Assembly: GCA_964247755.1 (NCBI GenBank)
Contig: CAXTVX010000003.1
Span: 1-64,000 of the forward strand
Source: Lichenicola sp964247755
GTDB lineage: Bacteria; Pseudomonadota; Alphaproteobacteria; Acetobacterales; Acetobacteraceae
Length of the DNA stretch: 64,000 bases
Direction: 5' to 3'
Below, one piece after another: positions 43,318 to 51,639 of the stretch. Below the pieces are notes generated by a model, which saw only the letters and a list, made by a program, of their open reading frames with translations, ran no database searches and was not told where the DNA came from. How positions within the stretch are numbered: the stretch's first letter is position 1; every line of letters starts with the position of its first letter. Position numbers and translations under genes: made by a program.

Positions 43318-43408
43318 GGAGAGCCCGAACGGCCTGAAGTCATTACGATTTCCTATCGACTTGGCAAGGCTCGCCGGCTATGAGCGCTGCACCCTGGAGT
43401 GCCCGCCG

Positions 43409-44557
43409 ATGCCGTCAGCCTTATGGTCCAGCCGCAACCTGGCCGGACTTCTCCTTGCCGGTGCGATGGTGGGCGCAGGTCTGCGTCCGGCGCTGGCCGG
43501 CGCACCGGTGATCGGGCCCTATGTCAGTCTGGGTGCCGGGATCGACCTGCAACAGGACGAGACGTTGAAGCCGATCCAGGGCCTGGAGCCGAGGCGGGAG
43601 GTGCATCTGGACCTGCCCGGCTTCGCGGGTGATGCCAGCGTCGGCTACGGCTTTGGCAACGGTCTGCGCGTCGAGCTCGAAGGCAACTACTTCAACGACC
43701 ACGTCCGCAGGATCTCCTTCCCGAGCGATGCGATCCGTCGTGCCGGGGGCTACCAGCAACAGTATGGCGGCTTTGCCAACGTGCTCTACGACATCCCGGT
43801 CGCCCTCCCGGTCACGCCCTATGTCGGCGTCGGTGTCGGCGGCCAGATCGTGGAGTTCGACAACCTCAACTCGTCCACACCGGGCTTCCACTTCCCCTAC
43901 AAGGGAGGCAGCAGCGAGATCGGGAGCTTCGCCTACCAGGCGATCGCCGGCGTGTCGTGGCCGGTTCCCTACCTGCGCGGCCTGGCGCTGACGGCCGAGT
44001 ATCGCTTCGTCGGCCTTCCCGACCCGGCGGACTCGATCCCGTTCACCGTCTTCAGCGCGCGGACCGGCGAGCCGGAAGGCAGCGGCCGGGAACGGTTCGG
44101 CAACGTGTTCCACCATTCGATCCTGTTCGGCCTGCGCTACGCCTTCGACACCGCTCCGCCGCCGCCCCCGCCGCCGCCGCCGGTCGCTCCCGCCGCTCCG
44201 CCGGCCGAGGCGCGCACCTACCTGGTGTTCTTCGACTGGGACCGCTCGGTGCTGACCGCGCGGGCCCGCGAGATCGTGGCACAGGCGGCGCAGGCCTCCA
44301 CCCATGTGCAGACCACACGCATCGAGGTCAACGGCTACACCGACAACTCCTCGATCCACGGCGGCGCACGCGGCGCACGCTACAACCAGGGCCTCTCCAT
44401 CCGCCGCGCCACCTCGGTCAAGGCCGAGCTGATCCGCGACGGCGTGCCGGGCCCGGCGATCGACATCCACGGCTACGGCGAGACCCACCCGCTCGTCGCC
44501 ACCGGCCCGAACACCCGCGAGCCGCAGAACCGCCGCGTCGAGATCATCCTGCACTGA
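43409..44557 (+). CDS. OmpA-like outer membrane protein
   Basis: A 382-residue protein: signal peptide (about 1-30, ending ALA), an eight-stranded barrel-like domain with alternating hydrophobics (for example YVSLGAGIDL, GYGFGNGLRVELEGNYF, and a final SILFGLRYAF), then a proline run of about ten residues near 250-260. The C-terminal OmpA domain follows, with LVFFDWDRSVLTARAREIV, the NGYTDNSS loop, and RRATSVKAELIRDGV with Arg residues that bind peptidoglycan. It should tie the outer membrane to the wall. GGAG lies 10 nt before ATG 43409. Confidence 0.9.
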   Translation: MPSALWSSRNLAGLLLAGAMVGAGLRPALAGAPVIGPYVSLGAGIDLQQDETLKPIQGLEPRREVHLDLPGFAGDASVGYGFGNGLRVELEGNYFNDHVRRISFPSDAIRRAGGYQQQYGGFANVLYDIPVALPVTPYVGVGVGGQIVEFDNLNSSTPGFHFPYKGGSSEIGSFAYQAIAGVSWPVPYLRGLALTAEYRFVGLPDPADSIPFTVFSARTGEPEGSGRERFGNVFHHSILFGLRYAFDTAPPPPPPPPPVAPAAPPAEARTYLVFFDWDRSVLTARAREIVAQAAQASTHVQTTRIEVNGYTDNSSIHGGARGARYNQGLSIRRATSVKAELIRDGVPGPAIDIHGYGETHPLVATGPNTREPQNRRVEIILH

Positions 44558-44647
44558 GCCGGCTCGGGTCGCGCCTGCGGCATTGCGTGCCGCCGGCTGC
44601 CTCGATACGTTGGCGCAACGGCATGCGAACGGTTGCGGACGGTGCTC

Positions 44648-44971
44648 ATGGGGATGGTCGGCCGGATCGGATGGAGCGCTGCGTCGGCACGGCAGCGCCT
44701 GCTCGACGACCAGCTGGTCCGGCCCCTGGCCGAGCAGCGCGCCCGGCTGGCGATCATGGCGATGCGGCTCGAGCAGGCCGGGCAGGTCGCGCTGCTGCGG
44801 GCGCTGACCGGCCGTGCGAGCGCAGATCCCCGCTACCGGCCGGTGCTTCGCATCCTGCTGGACAGGACGCTCGCTGCCGAGCCGGCCGGGCCGGTCACGT
44901 CCGCTCCGGTCACGTCCGCTCCGGGTCGGCTGGTGGCCGCCGGGGGCGGCGGGGTCAGCTGCCGAGCCTGA
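44648..44971 (+). CDS. small helical protein, unknown
   Basis: A 107-residue frame with almost all codons G/C-ending. The first 75 residues are strongly helical and Arg/Leu/Ala-rich (QRLLDDQLVRPLAEQRARLAIM), then a Pro/Val/Thr/Ser linker encoded by a 15-bp duplication, and a Gly-rich tail. There is no signal peptide or membrane span. GGACGG precedes the ATG at 44648; a TTG at 44633 would add five residues. It ends 17 nt inside the convergent small oxidase-locus gene on the other strand, so the two 3' ends overlap. No family recognised. Confidence 0.5.
   Translation: MGMVGRIGWSAASARQRLLDDQLVRPLAEQRARLAIMAMRLEQAGQVALLRALTGRASADPRYRPVLRILLDRTLAAEPAGPVTSAPVTSAPGRLVAAGGGGVSCRA
44891..44920. repeat. 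perfect 15-bp tandem duplication
   Basis: CCGGTCACGTCCGCT occurs twice in a row. In the small gene's frame it encodes repeats of Pro-Val-Thr-Ser-Ala, a linker-like segment before the C-terminus. Confidence 0.9.
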
Positions 44972-45101
44972 CCATCGCCAGGCCGTAGAGTAGCAGCGCG
45001 AACAGGAGCAGCACCACCAGCACCGCGCGGTTGCGGCCGCGTCGGCGGCGCTCGATCTCGGCGCTCCGCGCGGTGTCGTCCAGCTCCGCTGGTTCAGGCA
45101 A
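44955..45101 (-). CDS. 48-residue single-span protein following ctaB (CoxF-like)
   Basis: A small frame starting with TTG at 45101, 8 nt inside the end of ctaB, with the order Glu/Asp-rich N-terminus, RRRRGRNRA basic stretch (about 18-26), one transmembrane segment (VLVVLLLFALLLYGLAMV) and a short tail. In many alphaproteobacteria a very short protein of this shape (RRRRGRN followed by one span) sits immediately after ctaB in the cta/cox operon. It is sometimes called CoxF, though its role is unproven. Codons fit the coding bias. The TTG start is inferred because no ATG or GTG lies in frame upstream of the basic stretch. Confidence 0.65.
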   Translation of the reverse strand: MPEPAELDDTARSAEIERRRRGRNRAVLVVLLLFALLLYGLAMVRLGS

Positions 45102-46017
45102 GCAGCCGGTCCACGCACACGGCCACGAACAGCAGCGCCAGGTAGAGCAGCGAGAAGCGGAATGCCTGCCGGGCCGGCCTGTCGTCGGTCAGGCTGGTGC
45201 CGGTCGCGTCCTGCCGGTCGCGCAGCACGCGAACGGCGCAGACGAGGAAGCCGGCGTCGAGCAGCACGGTCGAGACGAGGTAGATCGGGCCCGTCAGCCC
45301 GAGCAGCGCCGGGGCGAGCGAGGTTGCGGTCAGCAGCACGGTGTAGAGCAGGATCTGCCAGCGTGTGTGCCTGGCCCCCTTCACCACCGGCAGCATCGGC
45401 ACGCCGGCATTGCCGTAGTCCTTGCAGGCGTAGAGCGACAGCGACCAGAAATGTGGCGGGGTCCAGAAGAACACGATCAGGAACAGCAGGACCGGCAGCA
45501 GGCCGATCTGCCCGGTTGCGGCAGCCCAGCCGATGATCGGCGGGAACGCGCCAGCAGCGCCGCCGATGACAATGTTCTGCGGCGTCGAGCGCTTCAGCCA
45601 CATCGTGTAGACCACGACGTAGAACAGGATGGAGAACGCGAGCGCGGCGGCGGCGACCCGGTTGGTGGCGAGACCCATCAGGACCACCGAGAACACGCTG
45701 AGCCCGATGCCGTAGGCCAGCGCGTCGTCGGGCGCGATGCGTCCGGCCGGCACCGGGCGCCTGACGGTGCGCTGCATCAGGGCGTCGATGTCGCGGTCGT
45801 ACCACATGTTGATCGCCCCTGCCCCGCCGGTGGCGATGGCGATGCACAGGATGGCGACGAGGGCGACCAGGGGATGGACGTGCGCCGGCGCGATGAACAG
45901 CCCGATCGCGCCGGTGAACACCACCAGGGTCATGACGCGTGGCTTGAGCAGCGCGAACCAGTCGCGGGTCTCGGTGCCGAGGCCGCCGGCGACCGGTGCT
46001 GCGAGCAGGCCGCTCAT
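45094..46017 (-). CDS. ctaB: protoheme IX farnesyltransferase (heme O synthase)
   Basis: CtaB attaches a farnesyl chain to protoheme, giving heme O for bo3 quinol oxidases or as precursor of heme A. The 307-residue UbiA-superfamily membrane protein carries the first Asp-rich motif NMWYDRDIDALMQRT (about 70-84), the second block YACKDYGNAGVPMLPVVKG, and PPHFWSLSL between, with about nine spans. All features are typical. Its ATG overlaps the stop of the subunit-I-like gene upstream (ATGA), so it is translationally coupled to it. With no intact oxidase subunit nearby, the heme O it makes probably goes to a bo3 oxidase elsewhere. Confidence 0.94.
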   Translation of the reverse strand: MSGLLAAPVAGGLGTETRDWFALLKPRVMTLVVFTGAIGLFIAPAHVHPLVALVAILCIAIATGGAGAINMWYDRDIDALMQRTVRRPVPAGRIAPDDALAYGIGLSVFSVVLMGLATNRVAAAALAFSILFYVVVYTMWLKRSTPQNIVIGGAAGAFPPIIGWAAATGQIGLLPVLLFLIVFFWTPPHFWSLSLYACKDYGNAGVPMLPVVKGARHTRWQILLYTVLLTATSLAPALLGLTGPIYLVSTVLLDAGFLVCAVRVLRDRQDATGTSLTDDRPARQAFRFSLLYLALLFVAVCVDRLLA

Positions 46018-47306
46018 CGAACCGCCCCCGTGCCGACCGGGGATGGCAGGGGCCAGTCGCGGCCGGCGACGTCACGGGATAGGGCCGGCACCGTGCGACG
46101 ATGCAGCAGGGTGGCGACCACGAGAGCGAACACCAGCACCGACAGGCTGGTCAGCGCGGCGCCGAAGGCGGCGAGCGTCGCCTGCGGCAGCATCGCGAGG
46201 CCGGCACCCGCCGACAACAGCCAGAACTGCAGCCGTCCCAGGGATCGCGGATAGGTGCGGCCGGTCACGGTGCCGATCCACCAGTAGGCACCGGCGAACA
46301 TCGCGAACACCGCAGCCAGCGCCGGCCCGTCGTGCAGCGGCGCCGACGCCCGCATCCCGGCCAGGGCGGTGCCGAGCAGGAGGACCATGAAACCGAGTGC
46401 ATACAGGCCGGGCACCTGCCCTGCCAGCGCCCGCGCATGCGGCGCCCGCCACAGCGTGACGGCCCAGCAGCCGAGGATGGCCAGGGCAGGCAGGAGCATC
46501 GCCGCGCGGGACACGAGGTCGCCGGCGCCGATCGTGCCGGACAGCAGCCGGTTCGCCCAGTCGAGCACGCCGACGCCGGCCAGCAGCGCCATGGAGGCGA
46601 GCACGACCCGTCTCCCGACCAGGGGACGGCCGCCCAGACCGGACACGATCTCGCTCACCAGGCCGATCCCGGGCAGGATCATGATCGCGTCGCCCGGCGC
46701 GCCGAGGAACCGGAACAGGTGCTGCACCGGGGAGACCGGCGCCATGCCGCCGGACGCCGACAGGGTGAGCGCTGCCAGCAGCAGCGGCACCGCGAACAGC
46801 ACCAGGAGGGCCGCGATCATCTGCGACCAGGCGAACATCGGCATCGCGCCGAGGCTCATGCCGGGTGCCCGCATGTTCAGCATCGTGGCGACCAGGTTGG
46901 CCGAGATGAGCAGCATCGCGAGGCCGGACACGTAGACTGCCGCGAGCGGCAGGACAGCTGACGCGCCCGGCAGCAGCCCGCACAGCACCATCGCGAACCC
47001 GGCGGCGGTGAGCAGCAGCGACAACGCGGCCAAGCGCGGGAAGGCGGTGTCGGGGGCGCCGACCTGGAGCGGCACGATGGAGGTGCCGTATCCGCCGAGC
47101 AGCGCCGGGATCGCCGCGAAGGCGACCATGATCGGGCCGTGCTGCAGGGCGACGATGCGCCAGGCGCCAGCATGCGGCCCCTGCATCAGCGACGGCACGT
47201 GCAGGCACAAGGAAAGGACGGCACCGACCATTCCGGCCAGGATTGCCAGCAGGATGAACCCAGTCCCGGTCCGGAGATGGCCCAGGCGGCCAGACAAACG
47301 CGACAT
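46014..47306 (-). CDS. degenerate cytochrome oxidase subunit I-like protein
   Basis: A 430-residue multi-span protein that aligns with heme-copper oxidase subunit I over most of its length: LQHGPIMVAFAAIPALLGGYG, VGAPDTAFPRL, LNMRAPGMSLGAMPMFAWS, and QHLFRFLGAPGDAIMILPGIG. The heme a ligand of helix II is present (His56). The copper-B and heme a3 site is gone: the HPEVY motif (crosslinked His-Tyr) reads APGDA (203-207), and the WAHH pair is WANR (252-253). The helix X HFH motif is lost or shifted, with one His325 in LHDGPALAAVF. It cannot reduce oxygen. An AAGGAG lies 5 nt before the ATG, the frame is intact, codons are normal, and ctaB overlaps the stop. Confidence 0.85.
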   Translation of the reverse strand: MSRLSGRLGHLRTGTGFILLAILAGMVGAVLSLCLHVPSLMQGPHAGAWRIVALQHGPIMVAFAAIPALLGGYGTSIVPLQVGAPDTAFPRLAALSLLLTAAGFAMVLCGLLPGASAVLPLAAVYVSGLAMLLISANLVATMLNMRAPGMSLGAMPMFAWSQMIAALLVLFAVPLLLAALTLSASGGMAPVSPVQHLFRFLGAPGDAIMILPGIGLVSEIVSGLGGRPLVGRRVVLASMALLAGVGVLDWANRLLSGTIGAGDLVSRAAMLLPALAILGCWAVTLWRAPHARALAGQVPGLYALGFMVLLLGTALAGMRASAPLHDGPALAAVFAMFAGAYWWIGTVTGRTYPRSLGRLQFWLLSAGAGLAMLPQATLAAFGAALTSLSVLVFALVVATLLHRRTVPALSRDVAGRDWPLPSPVGTGAVR

Positions 47307-47330
47307 GCTGCTCCTTGGGAGTTGGCCCGT

Positions 47331-47347
47331 GCGGGATCCGGTCCCGC
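47331..47347. terminator. 6-bp hairpin between pmtA and the oxidase-like gene
   Basis: GCGGGA and TCCCGC with a 5-nt TCCGG loop lie between the methyltransferase stop (47383) and the AAGGAG of the oxidase-like gene. There is no T-run in the leftward direction; a weak structure only. Confidence 0.25.
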
Positions 47348-47382
47348 GGCCGCACCCTACCGGTCTGCGCGAGCCGCGGGCA

Positions 47383-48135
47383 TCATAGCTGCGCGAGCGC
47401 GTCCCGCTCCGGATCGTGCTGACTCGGGCCGTGCTGCCCGCCGGCGTTCTGCAGGGTCACCAGGGTGAACAGGCCGAATGGCGGCACCGGCTCGAGCCGC
47501 GCCGACCGCAGATCGGGTTCGGGCAGCAGGGATTCCATGGCGAAATCGGGATGCCAGCCCAGCGAATGCGACGCACGCGCCATGCCGCGCTCCACCGCGA
47601 GGCGCAGGCCGCCGGGAGCGAGGAAGTGGTTCACGAACAGGATGTGGCCGCCGGGCCGCACCACCCGCTTCAGCTCCGCCAGCAGCCGGCGCGGGTTCGG
47701 CACCACGGAGGCCACGAACATGGCGACCGCGATGTCGAACGCCCCGTCGGCGAAGTCGGTCGCCTCGGCGTCCATCTCCAGCAGCGCCTCGACATGCGGC
47801 AGGCCGTCCGACGCCACGCGCTGCCGGGCGCGGGCCAGCATGGCACCGGACAGGTCGATCCCGGTGATCCGCTTGGCGGGCTCGTAGTGCGGCAGGGCGA
47901 GCCCGGTGCCGACGCCGACCTCCAGCACGCGCGAGCCGGGCAGCCGGTTCACCGAGGCGACCGCCCGCCTGCGCCCGAAGGCGGAGATGCCGCCGAACAC
48001 GCCGTCATAGACCCCGGCCCAGCGCTGGTAGGCGGCCCTCACCGCGTCCGCATCGAGCGCCGACCGCGGCGACGGGACGACCGGCGCGCAGTCCGGCGGC
48101 TCCGACAGGGTGCCCGGACCGCTCACCGGGAGCAC
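47383..48135 (-). CDS. pmtA: SAM-dependent methyltransferase, PmtA-type (phosphatidylethanolamine N-methyltransferase)
   Basis: A 250-residue cytoplasmic methyltransferase. The segment AYQRWAGVYDGVFGGISAFGRRRAV followed by RVLEVGVGTGLALPHY is the hallmark of the Rhodobacter-type PmtA/UbiE-like enzymes that methylate phosphatidylethanolamine stepwise towards phosphatidylcholine. Later motifs GIDLSGAMLARARQRV and VVRPGGHILFVNHFL are the SAM-binding and post-motif regions. The specific substrate is inferred from similarity. The GTG start at 48135 is uncertain, with GTG 48126 as an alternative. The oxidase-like gene lies 76 nt downstream. Confidence 0.75.
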   Translation of the reverse strand: MLPVSGPGTLSEPPDCAPVVPSPRSALDADAVRAAYQRWAGVYDGVFGGISAFGRRRAVASVNRLPGSRVLEVGVGTGLALPHYEPAKRITGIDLSGAMLARARQRVASDGLPHVEALLEMDAEATDFADGAFDIAVAMFVASVVPNPRRLLAELKRVVRPGGHILFVNHFLAPGGLRLAVERGMARASHSLGWHPDFAMESLLPEPDLRSARLEPVPPFGLFTLVTLQNAGGQHGPSQHDPERDALAQL

Positions 48136-48350
48136 CGGTGTCTGCGGACGCCGGGGCCCGGGTGCCGCGCGGCAGGCGGAGTCGATCTGGTTCTCATCGG
48201 GGCACGTGCCTCATGGGAGCCCATCTGTGCCCTGCCCCGGCGGCGCCATCAAGAGTGCGCGCGTGCGCTGCCCCGCACGGGAACGCGAGTTTGCCGCCGG
48301 AGGGAGATCCCGGCTATGCTGTTCCTCCTCTTTCAAAGGACATCGTGCCG

Positions 48351-48509
48351 ATGCTGATCTGGAGCATGATCATCGTATCGGTGATAGTCTGGCCATCGAT
48401 TTGGCTCTTCTACTTCCGGGTGGAGCTGTATGAGTGGTACGACAACCGCTTCGGTCCCGCCCGCGAGAAGAAGCGGGTCAAGATGAACCGTCCGAAGATG
48501 TACGAGTAG
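48351..48509 (+). CDS. small single-span membrane protein, unknown
   Basis: A 52-residue frame: one hydrophobic span (MLIWSMIIVSVIVWPSIWLF) followed by an aromatic and charged cytoplasmic tail (YEWYDNRFGPAREKKRVKMNRPKMYE). The abundant Lys/Arg after the span predicts N-out/C-in or N-in topology with a basic tail. AAAGGA precedes both GTG 48345 and ATG 48351, so either may start. It is convergent with gshB, 13 nt from its stop. Codons fit the local bias. Similar tiny aromatic membrane proteins are common in alphaproteobacteria but I cannot name this one. Confidence 0.6.
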   Translation: MLIWSMIIVSVIVWPSIWLFYFRVELYEWYDNRFGPAREKKRVKMNRPKMYE

Positions 48510-48522
48510 GCGCGGGGTCCGT

Positions 48523-49521
48523 TCAGCCGGGACGGTGCAACCGGGCCTCGATCCGGTCCCAGATCAGGGCGGCGGTGTTGATCCCGTCGAAGCGGTCGAT
48601 CTCCTGCAGGCCGGTCGGCGAGGTGACGTTAATCTCGGTGAGCCAGTCGCCGATCACGTCGATGCCGACGAAGGTCAGGCCTCGGCTGCGCAGGATCGGG
48701 CCGATGCGCTGGCAAATCTCCTCCTCCCGCGCGGTCAGGCGCGACCGCGCCGCCACCCCGCCCACGTGCATGTTGGAGCGCGCCTCTCCTTCGGCCGGGA
48801 CGCGGTTGATGGCGCCGATCGGCTCGCCGTCGGCCAGGATGATCCGCTTGTCGCCCTGTCGCACCGCCTTCTCGTAGCGCTGGATCATCAGCGGTTCGCG
48901 TGTGCGGGAGAAGAACATCTCCAGCAGCGAGGCGAGGTTCTCGTCGTCCTCGCGGATGCGGAACACGCCGGCGCCGCCGTTGCCGAACAGCGGCTTGACG
49001 ATGATGTCGCGGTGCTCGGCACGGAAGTCGCGGATCGCCTGGAGGTCCCAGGTGATCAGGGTCGGCGGCATCAGGTCGGGGAAGTGCGTCACCAGCAGCT
49101 TCTCCGGCGCGTCGCGCACCGAGCGCGGGTCGTTCACCACCAGGGTGCCGCTGCCGTCGGCGTGGTGGACGTGCTCCAGCATGTGGGTAGCGGTGATGTA
49201 GGCCATGTCGAAGGGCGGGTCCTGTCGCATCAGCACAACGTCCATCGACGACAGGTCGAGCACCTGCTCGTCGCCCATCGTGGCATGGGCGCCGGCGACG
49301 CGCTGCACCGTGACCGGCCTCGCGCGCGCGGTCAGCCGCTCGATGCGGGCGGCTCCCGGCGCCGGCTTGCCTTCGCGCAGGCTCATCGCCCGCACGTCGT
49401 AGAGCCACAGGGAGTATCCGCGCGCCTGCGCCTCCAGCATCAGGGCGAAGGTGGAGTCGCCGTTGATGTCGATGCCGTGGATCGGGTCCATCTGCACCGC
49501 GATCTTCAGGGGGGTGGCCAT
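48523..49521 (-). CDS. gshB: glutathione synthetase
   Basis: Ligates gamma-glutamylcysteine and glycine using ATP. The 332-residue ATP-grasp enzyme begins IAVQMDPIHGIDINGDSTFALMLEAQARG, followed by VLMRQDPPFDMAYITATHMLE and VNDPRSVRDAPEKLL. The ATP-grasp core is PLFGNGGAGVFRI and QRYEKAVRQGDKRIILADGEPIGAINRVP, and the C-terminal VGIDVIGDWLTEINVTSPTG is diagnostic of bacterial GshB. Length is normal. AAGGACCG precedes the ATG. gshA is not in the window. It lies 12 nt from the S9 peptidase on the same strand, so they may be co-transcribed. Confidence 0.96.
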   Translation of the reverse strand: MATPLKIAVQMDPIHGIDINGDSTFALMLEAQARGYSLWLYDVRAMSLREGKPAPGAARIERLTARARPVTVQRVAGAHATMGDEQVLDLSSMDVVLMRQDPPFDMAYITATHMLEHVHHADGSGTLVVNDPRSVRDAPEKLLVTHFPDLMPPTLITWDLQAIRDFRAEHRDIIVKPLFGNGGAGVFRIREDDENLASLLEMFFSRTREPLMIQRYEKAVRQGDKRIILADGEPIGAINRVPAEGEARSNMHVGGVAARSRLTAREEEICQRIGPILRSRGLTFVGIDVIGDWLTEINVTSPTGLQEIDRFDGINTAALIWDRIEARLHRPG

Positions 49522-49533
49522 GGTGGCGGTCCT

Positions 49534-51639
49534 TCAGGGCCCGAGGTGGGTGCGCAGCCAGTCGGCGACGGTGGCGTGCCATTGCAGCGAGTTGGCCGGC
49601 TTCAGCACCCAGTGGTTCTCGTCCGGGAACACCAGCAGGCGGCTGTCGATCCCGCGACGCTGCAGCGCGTCGAACGCGCCGAGTCCCTGCTCGAGCGGGA
49701 TGCGGTAGTCGCGGCCGCCATGGATGATCAGCTGCGGCACCCGCCAGGACGCGACGTGGGCGGCGGGGTTGTATCGCTCATAGGCGGCGGGGTCGCTCCA
49801 GGGGGTGTGGCCTGGGCCGCCGTGCTCCCATTCGGCGAACCACAGCTCCTCGGTGGCAAAGCCCATCATGCGGTCGTCGAACACGCCGTCATGGGTGACC
49901 AGGCACTTCCAGGGCGCGGTCCAGTTGCCGGCGATCCAGTTCACCATGAACCCGCCATAGGAGGCGCCGAGCGCGCAGGCGCGGCTGCCGTCAAGGAACG
50001 GGTACTTGGCCAGCGCCGCGGTCCAGCCCTTGCGGAGGTCCTCCAGCGGCCGGTCGCCCCAGTGGCCGGAGATCGAGTCGGTGAAGGCCTGGCCGTAGCC
50101 GGTGGAGCCGTGGAAGTCGATCATCACCGCGGCGTAGCCGAGGCCGGCGTAGAATTGCGGGTTCCAGCGGTACGACCAGTCGTTGCCGAACGAGCCCTGC
50201 GGGCCGCCATGGATCAGGAACGCGACCGGATAGTGTCGTCCTGGCACGTAGCCGTCGGGCTTGACCACGTAGCCGTGCACGGTCTCGTCGTTCCAGCCCT
50301 TGAAGGTGAACTGCTCGGCCGGCGCCATCTCAACCCCGGCCAGCCGGTCGGCGTCGAGATGGGTCAGCTGCACCGCCTGCCCGCCGGCCGCGGGGATGCG
50401 CCAGAGCTGCGCCGGGCTGTCCAGCGCGTCGCGCTGGAACACGAGGCCGTCGCCGGCCAGCGCGGCGTCGGACACGTGGCCCTGATCGGTCAGGGCGGTG
50501 ACGTGGCCCGACCCGGCGTCGAGCGCGAACAGCTTCGACTGGCCCAGCTCCTCGGCGGTGACGAACAGGGTGCGGCCGTCCTTGGACCACAACAGCGTTT
50601 CCGCCGAGCGGTCCCAGTGCGGGTCGATCTCGCGGGTGGCGCCGGTGCCGAGGTCCATCACCATCACGCCGTAGCGGTCGGCCTCGAAGCCGGGGCGCTT
50701 CATCGCCCGGTAGGCGAGCCGGGTGCCGTCCGGCGATACCACCGGCCCCGCGTCGGTGGCCTTGTTGGCGGCGGTGAGGTTCCGCGGCGGCGCCGAGCCG
50801 TCGGTCGGGCTGCGGTAGATGTCGAAGTTGGTGCTCCATGGCTCGGAACGGCCGGCGATGCGGACGGAGAAGAACACGCTGCCGCCGTCCGGGCTGATGG
50901 CGTAGTCGGCATCGTCGCCGAACGGCTTGGACGGGGTGTCGCCGTCGATGGTCTTCATCAGCGGCACCGGCTGCCCGGTGGCGATCCCCGCCCCGTCCAG
51001 CGCCAGCGCGAACAGGTGGTTGCGGGTGCCGTCGGCCCACTGGTCCCAGTGCCGGACGAACAGGTGGTCGAACATCATGCCGTCGGCGCGACCCGTCTTC
51101 TGCCGGTCCTGCCGCGCCCTGGTGTCGTCGGGAGAGTCCGTGTCCGGATAGACCGCCAGCGACACCACCAGGTGCTTGTTGTCGGCGGCGAGCCGGAAGC
51201 TGGACACGTCGACCGGGAGGTGCGTCACCTGCAGCGGCGGGCCGCCCGCGATGGCCAGGCGCCACACCTGGTCCGAGCCGCCGCGGCCGGAGATGACGTA
51301 AAGCGCGCGGCCGTCGGCGGACCATCGCGCCTGGGTGGCGTCGCGATCGGCGCCGGCGAGCACGGAGGGTCCGGCGCCGGAGCCGGCCAGCGACAGCAGC
51401 CGCACCGAGTTGACGCCCTTGTTGTGCCCAAGGTCGGTGGTGCGCTGGGCGAAGGCGACCGTCGTGCCGTCGGGGGACACCTGCGGGTCGGACAGGCGGT
51501 CCAGCCCGACCAGGTCGAGGGCGGTGAAGGGACGGGCCAGGGCAGCGGGTGCGGCGGTGGACAGGACGGTGCCGAGCAGCAGGGCGGCGGTGCGACGGGA
51601 GGAGGACAGGAGCGAGATCATGAGGTCGCTATGTGTCAC
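49534..51639 (-). CDS. exported S9 family prolyl oligopeptidase-like peptidase
   Basis: A 701-residue dipeptidyl-peptidase/acylaminoacyl-peptidase-type serine peptidase. There is a hydrophobic leader (about 18-36, ending ALA), then a WD40-like beta-propeller with SPDGTTVAF and SPDGGSVFF repeats (about 45-420). The alpha/beta hydrolase domain follows, with the nucleophile GASYGGFM (Ser560) and the triad partners Asp644 (GGRDYRIP) and His676 (DENHWV). It should degrade peptides in the periplasm. The GTG at 51639 overlaps the greB stop (GTGA); ATG 51621 is an alternative. Confidence 0.9.
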   Translation of the reverse strand: MTHSDLMISLLSSSRRTAALLLGTVLSTAAPAALARPFTALDLVGLDRLSDPQVSPDGTTVAFAQRTTDLGHNKGVNSVRLLSLAGSGAGPSVLAGADRDATQARWSADGRALYVISGRGGSDQVWRLAIAGGPPLQVTHLPVDVSSFRLAADNKHLVVSLAVYPDTDSPDDTRARQDRQKTGRADGMMFDHLFVRHWDQWADGTRNHLFALALDGAGIATGQPVPLMKTIDGDTPSKPFGDDADYAISPDGGSVFFSVRIAGRSEPWSTNFDIYRSPTDGSAPPRNLTAANKATDAGPVVSPDGTRLAYRAMKRPGFEADRYGVMVMDLGTGATREIDPHWDRSAETLLWSKDGRTLFVTAEELGQSKLFALDAGSGHVTALTDQGHVSDAALAGDGLVFQRDALDSPAQLWRIPAAGGQAVQLTHLDADRLAGVEMAPAEQFTFKGWNDETVHGYVVKPDGYVPGRHYPVAFLIHGGPQGSFGNDWSYRWNPQFYAGLGYAAVMIDFHGSTGYGQAFTDSISGHWGDRPLEDLRKGWTAALAKYPFLDGSRACALGASYGGFMVNWIAGNWTAPWKCLVTHDGVFDDRMMGFATEELWFAEWEHGGPGHTPWSDPAAYERYNPAAHVASWRVPQLIIHGGRDYRIPLEQGLGAFDALQRRGIDSRLLVFPDENHWVLKPANSLQWHATVADWLRTHLGP

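Noticed and set aside
46014..47306. The possibility that the oxidase-like gene is a pseudogene or sequencing artefact
   Set aside because: The frame is intact with a strong ribosome site, normal codon bias and a coupled ctaB start; missing ligands are substitutions within an otherwise aligned protein, not frameshifts.
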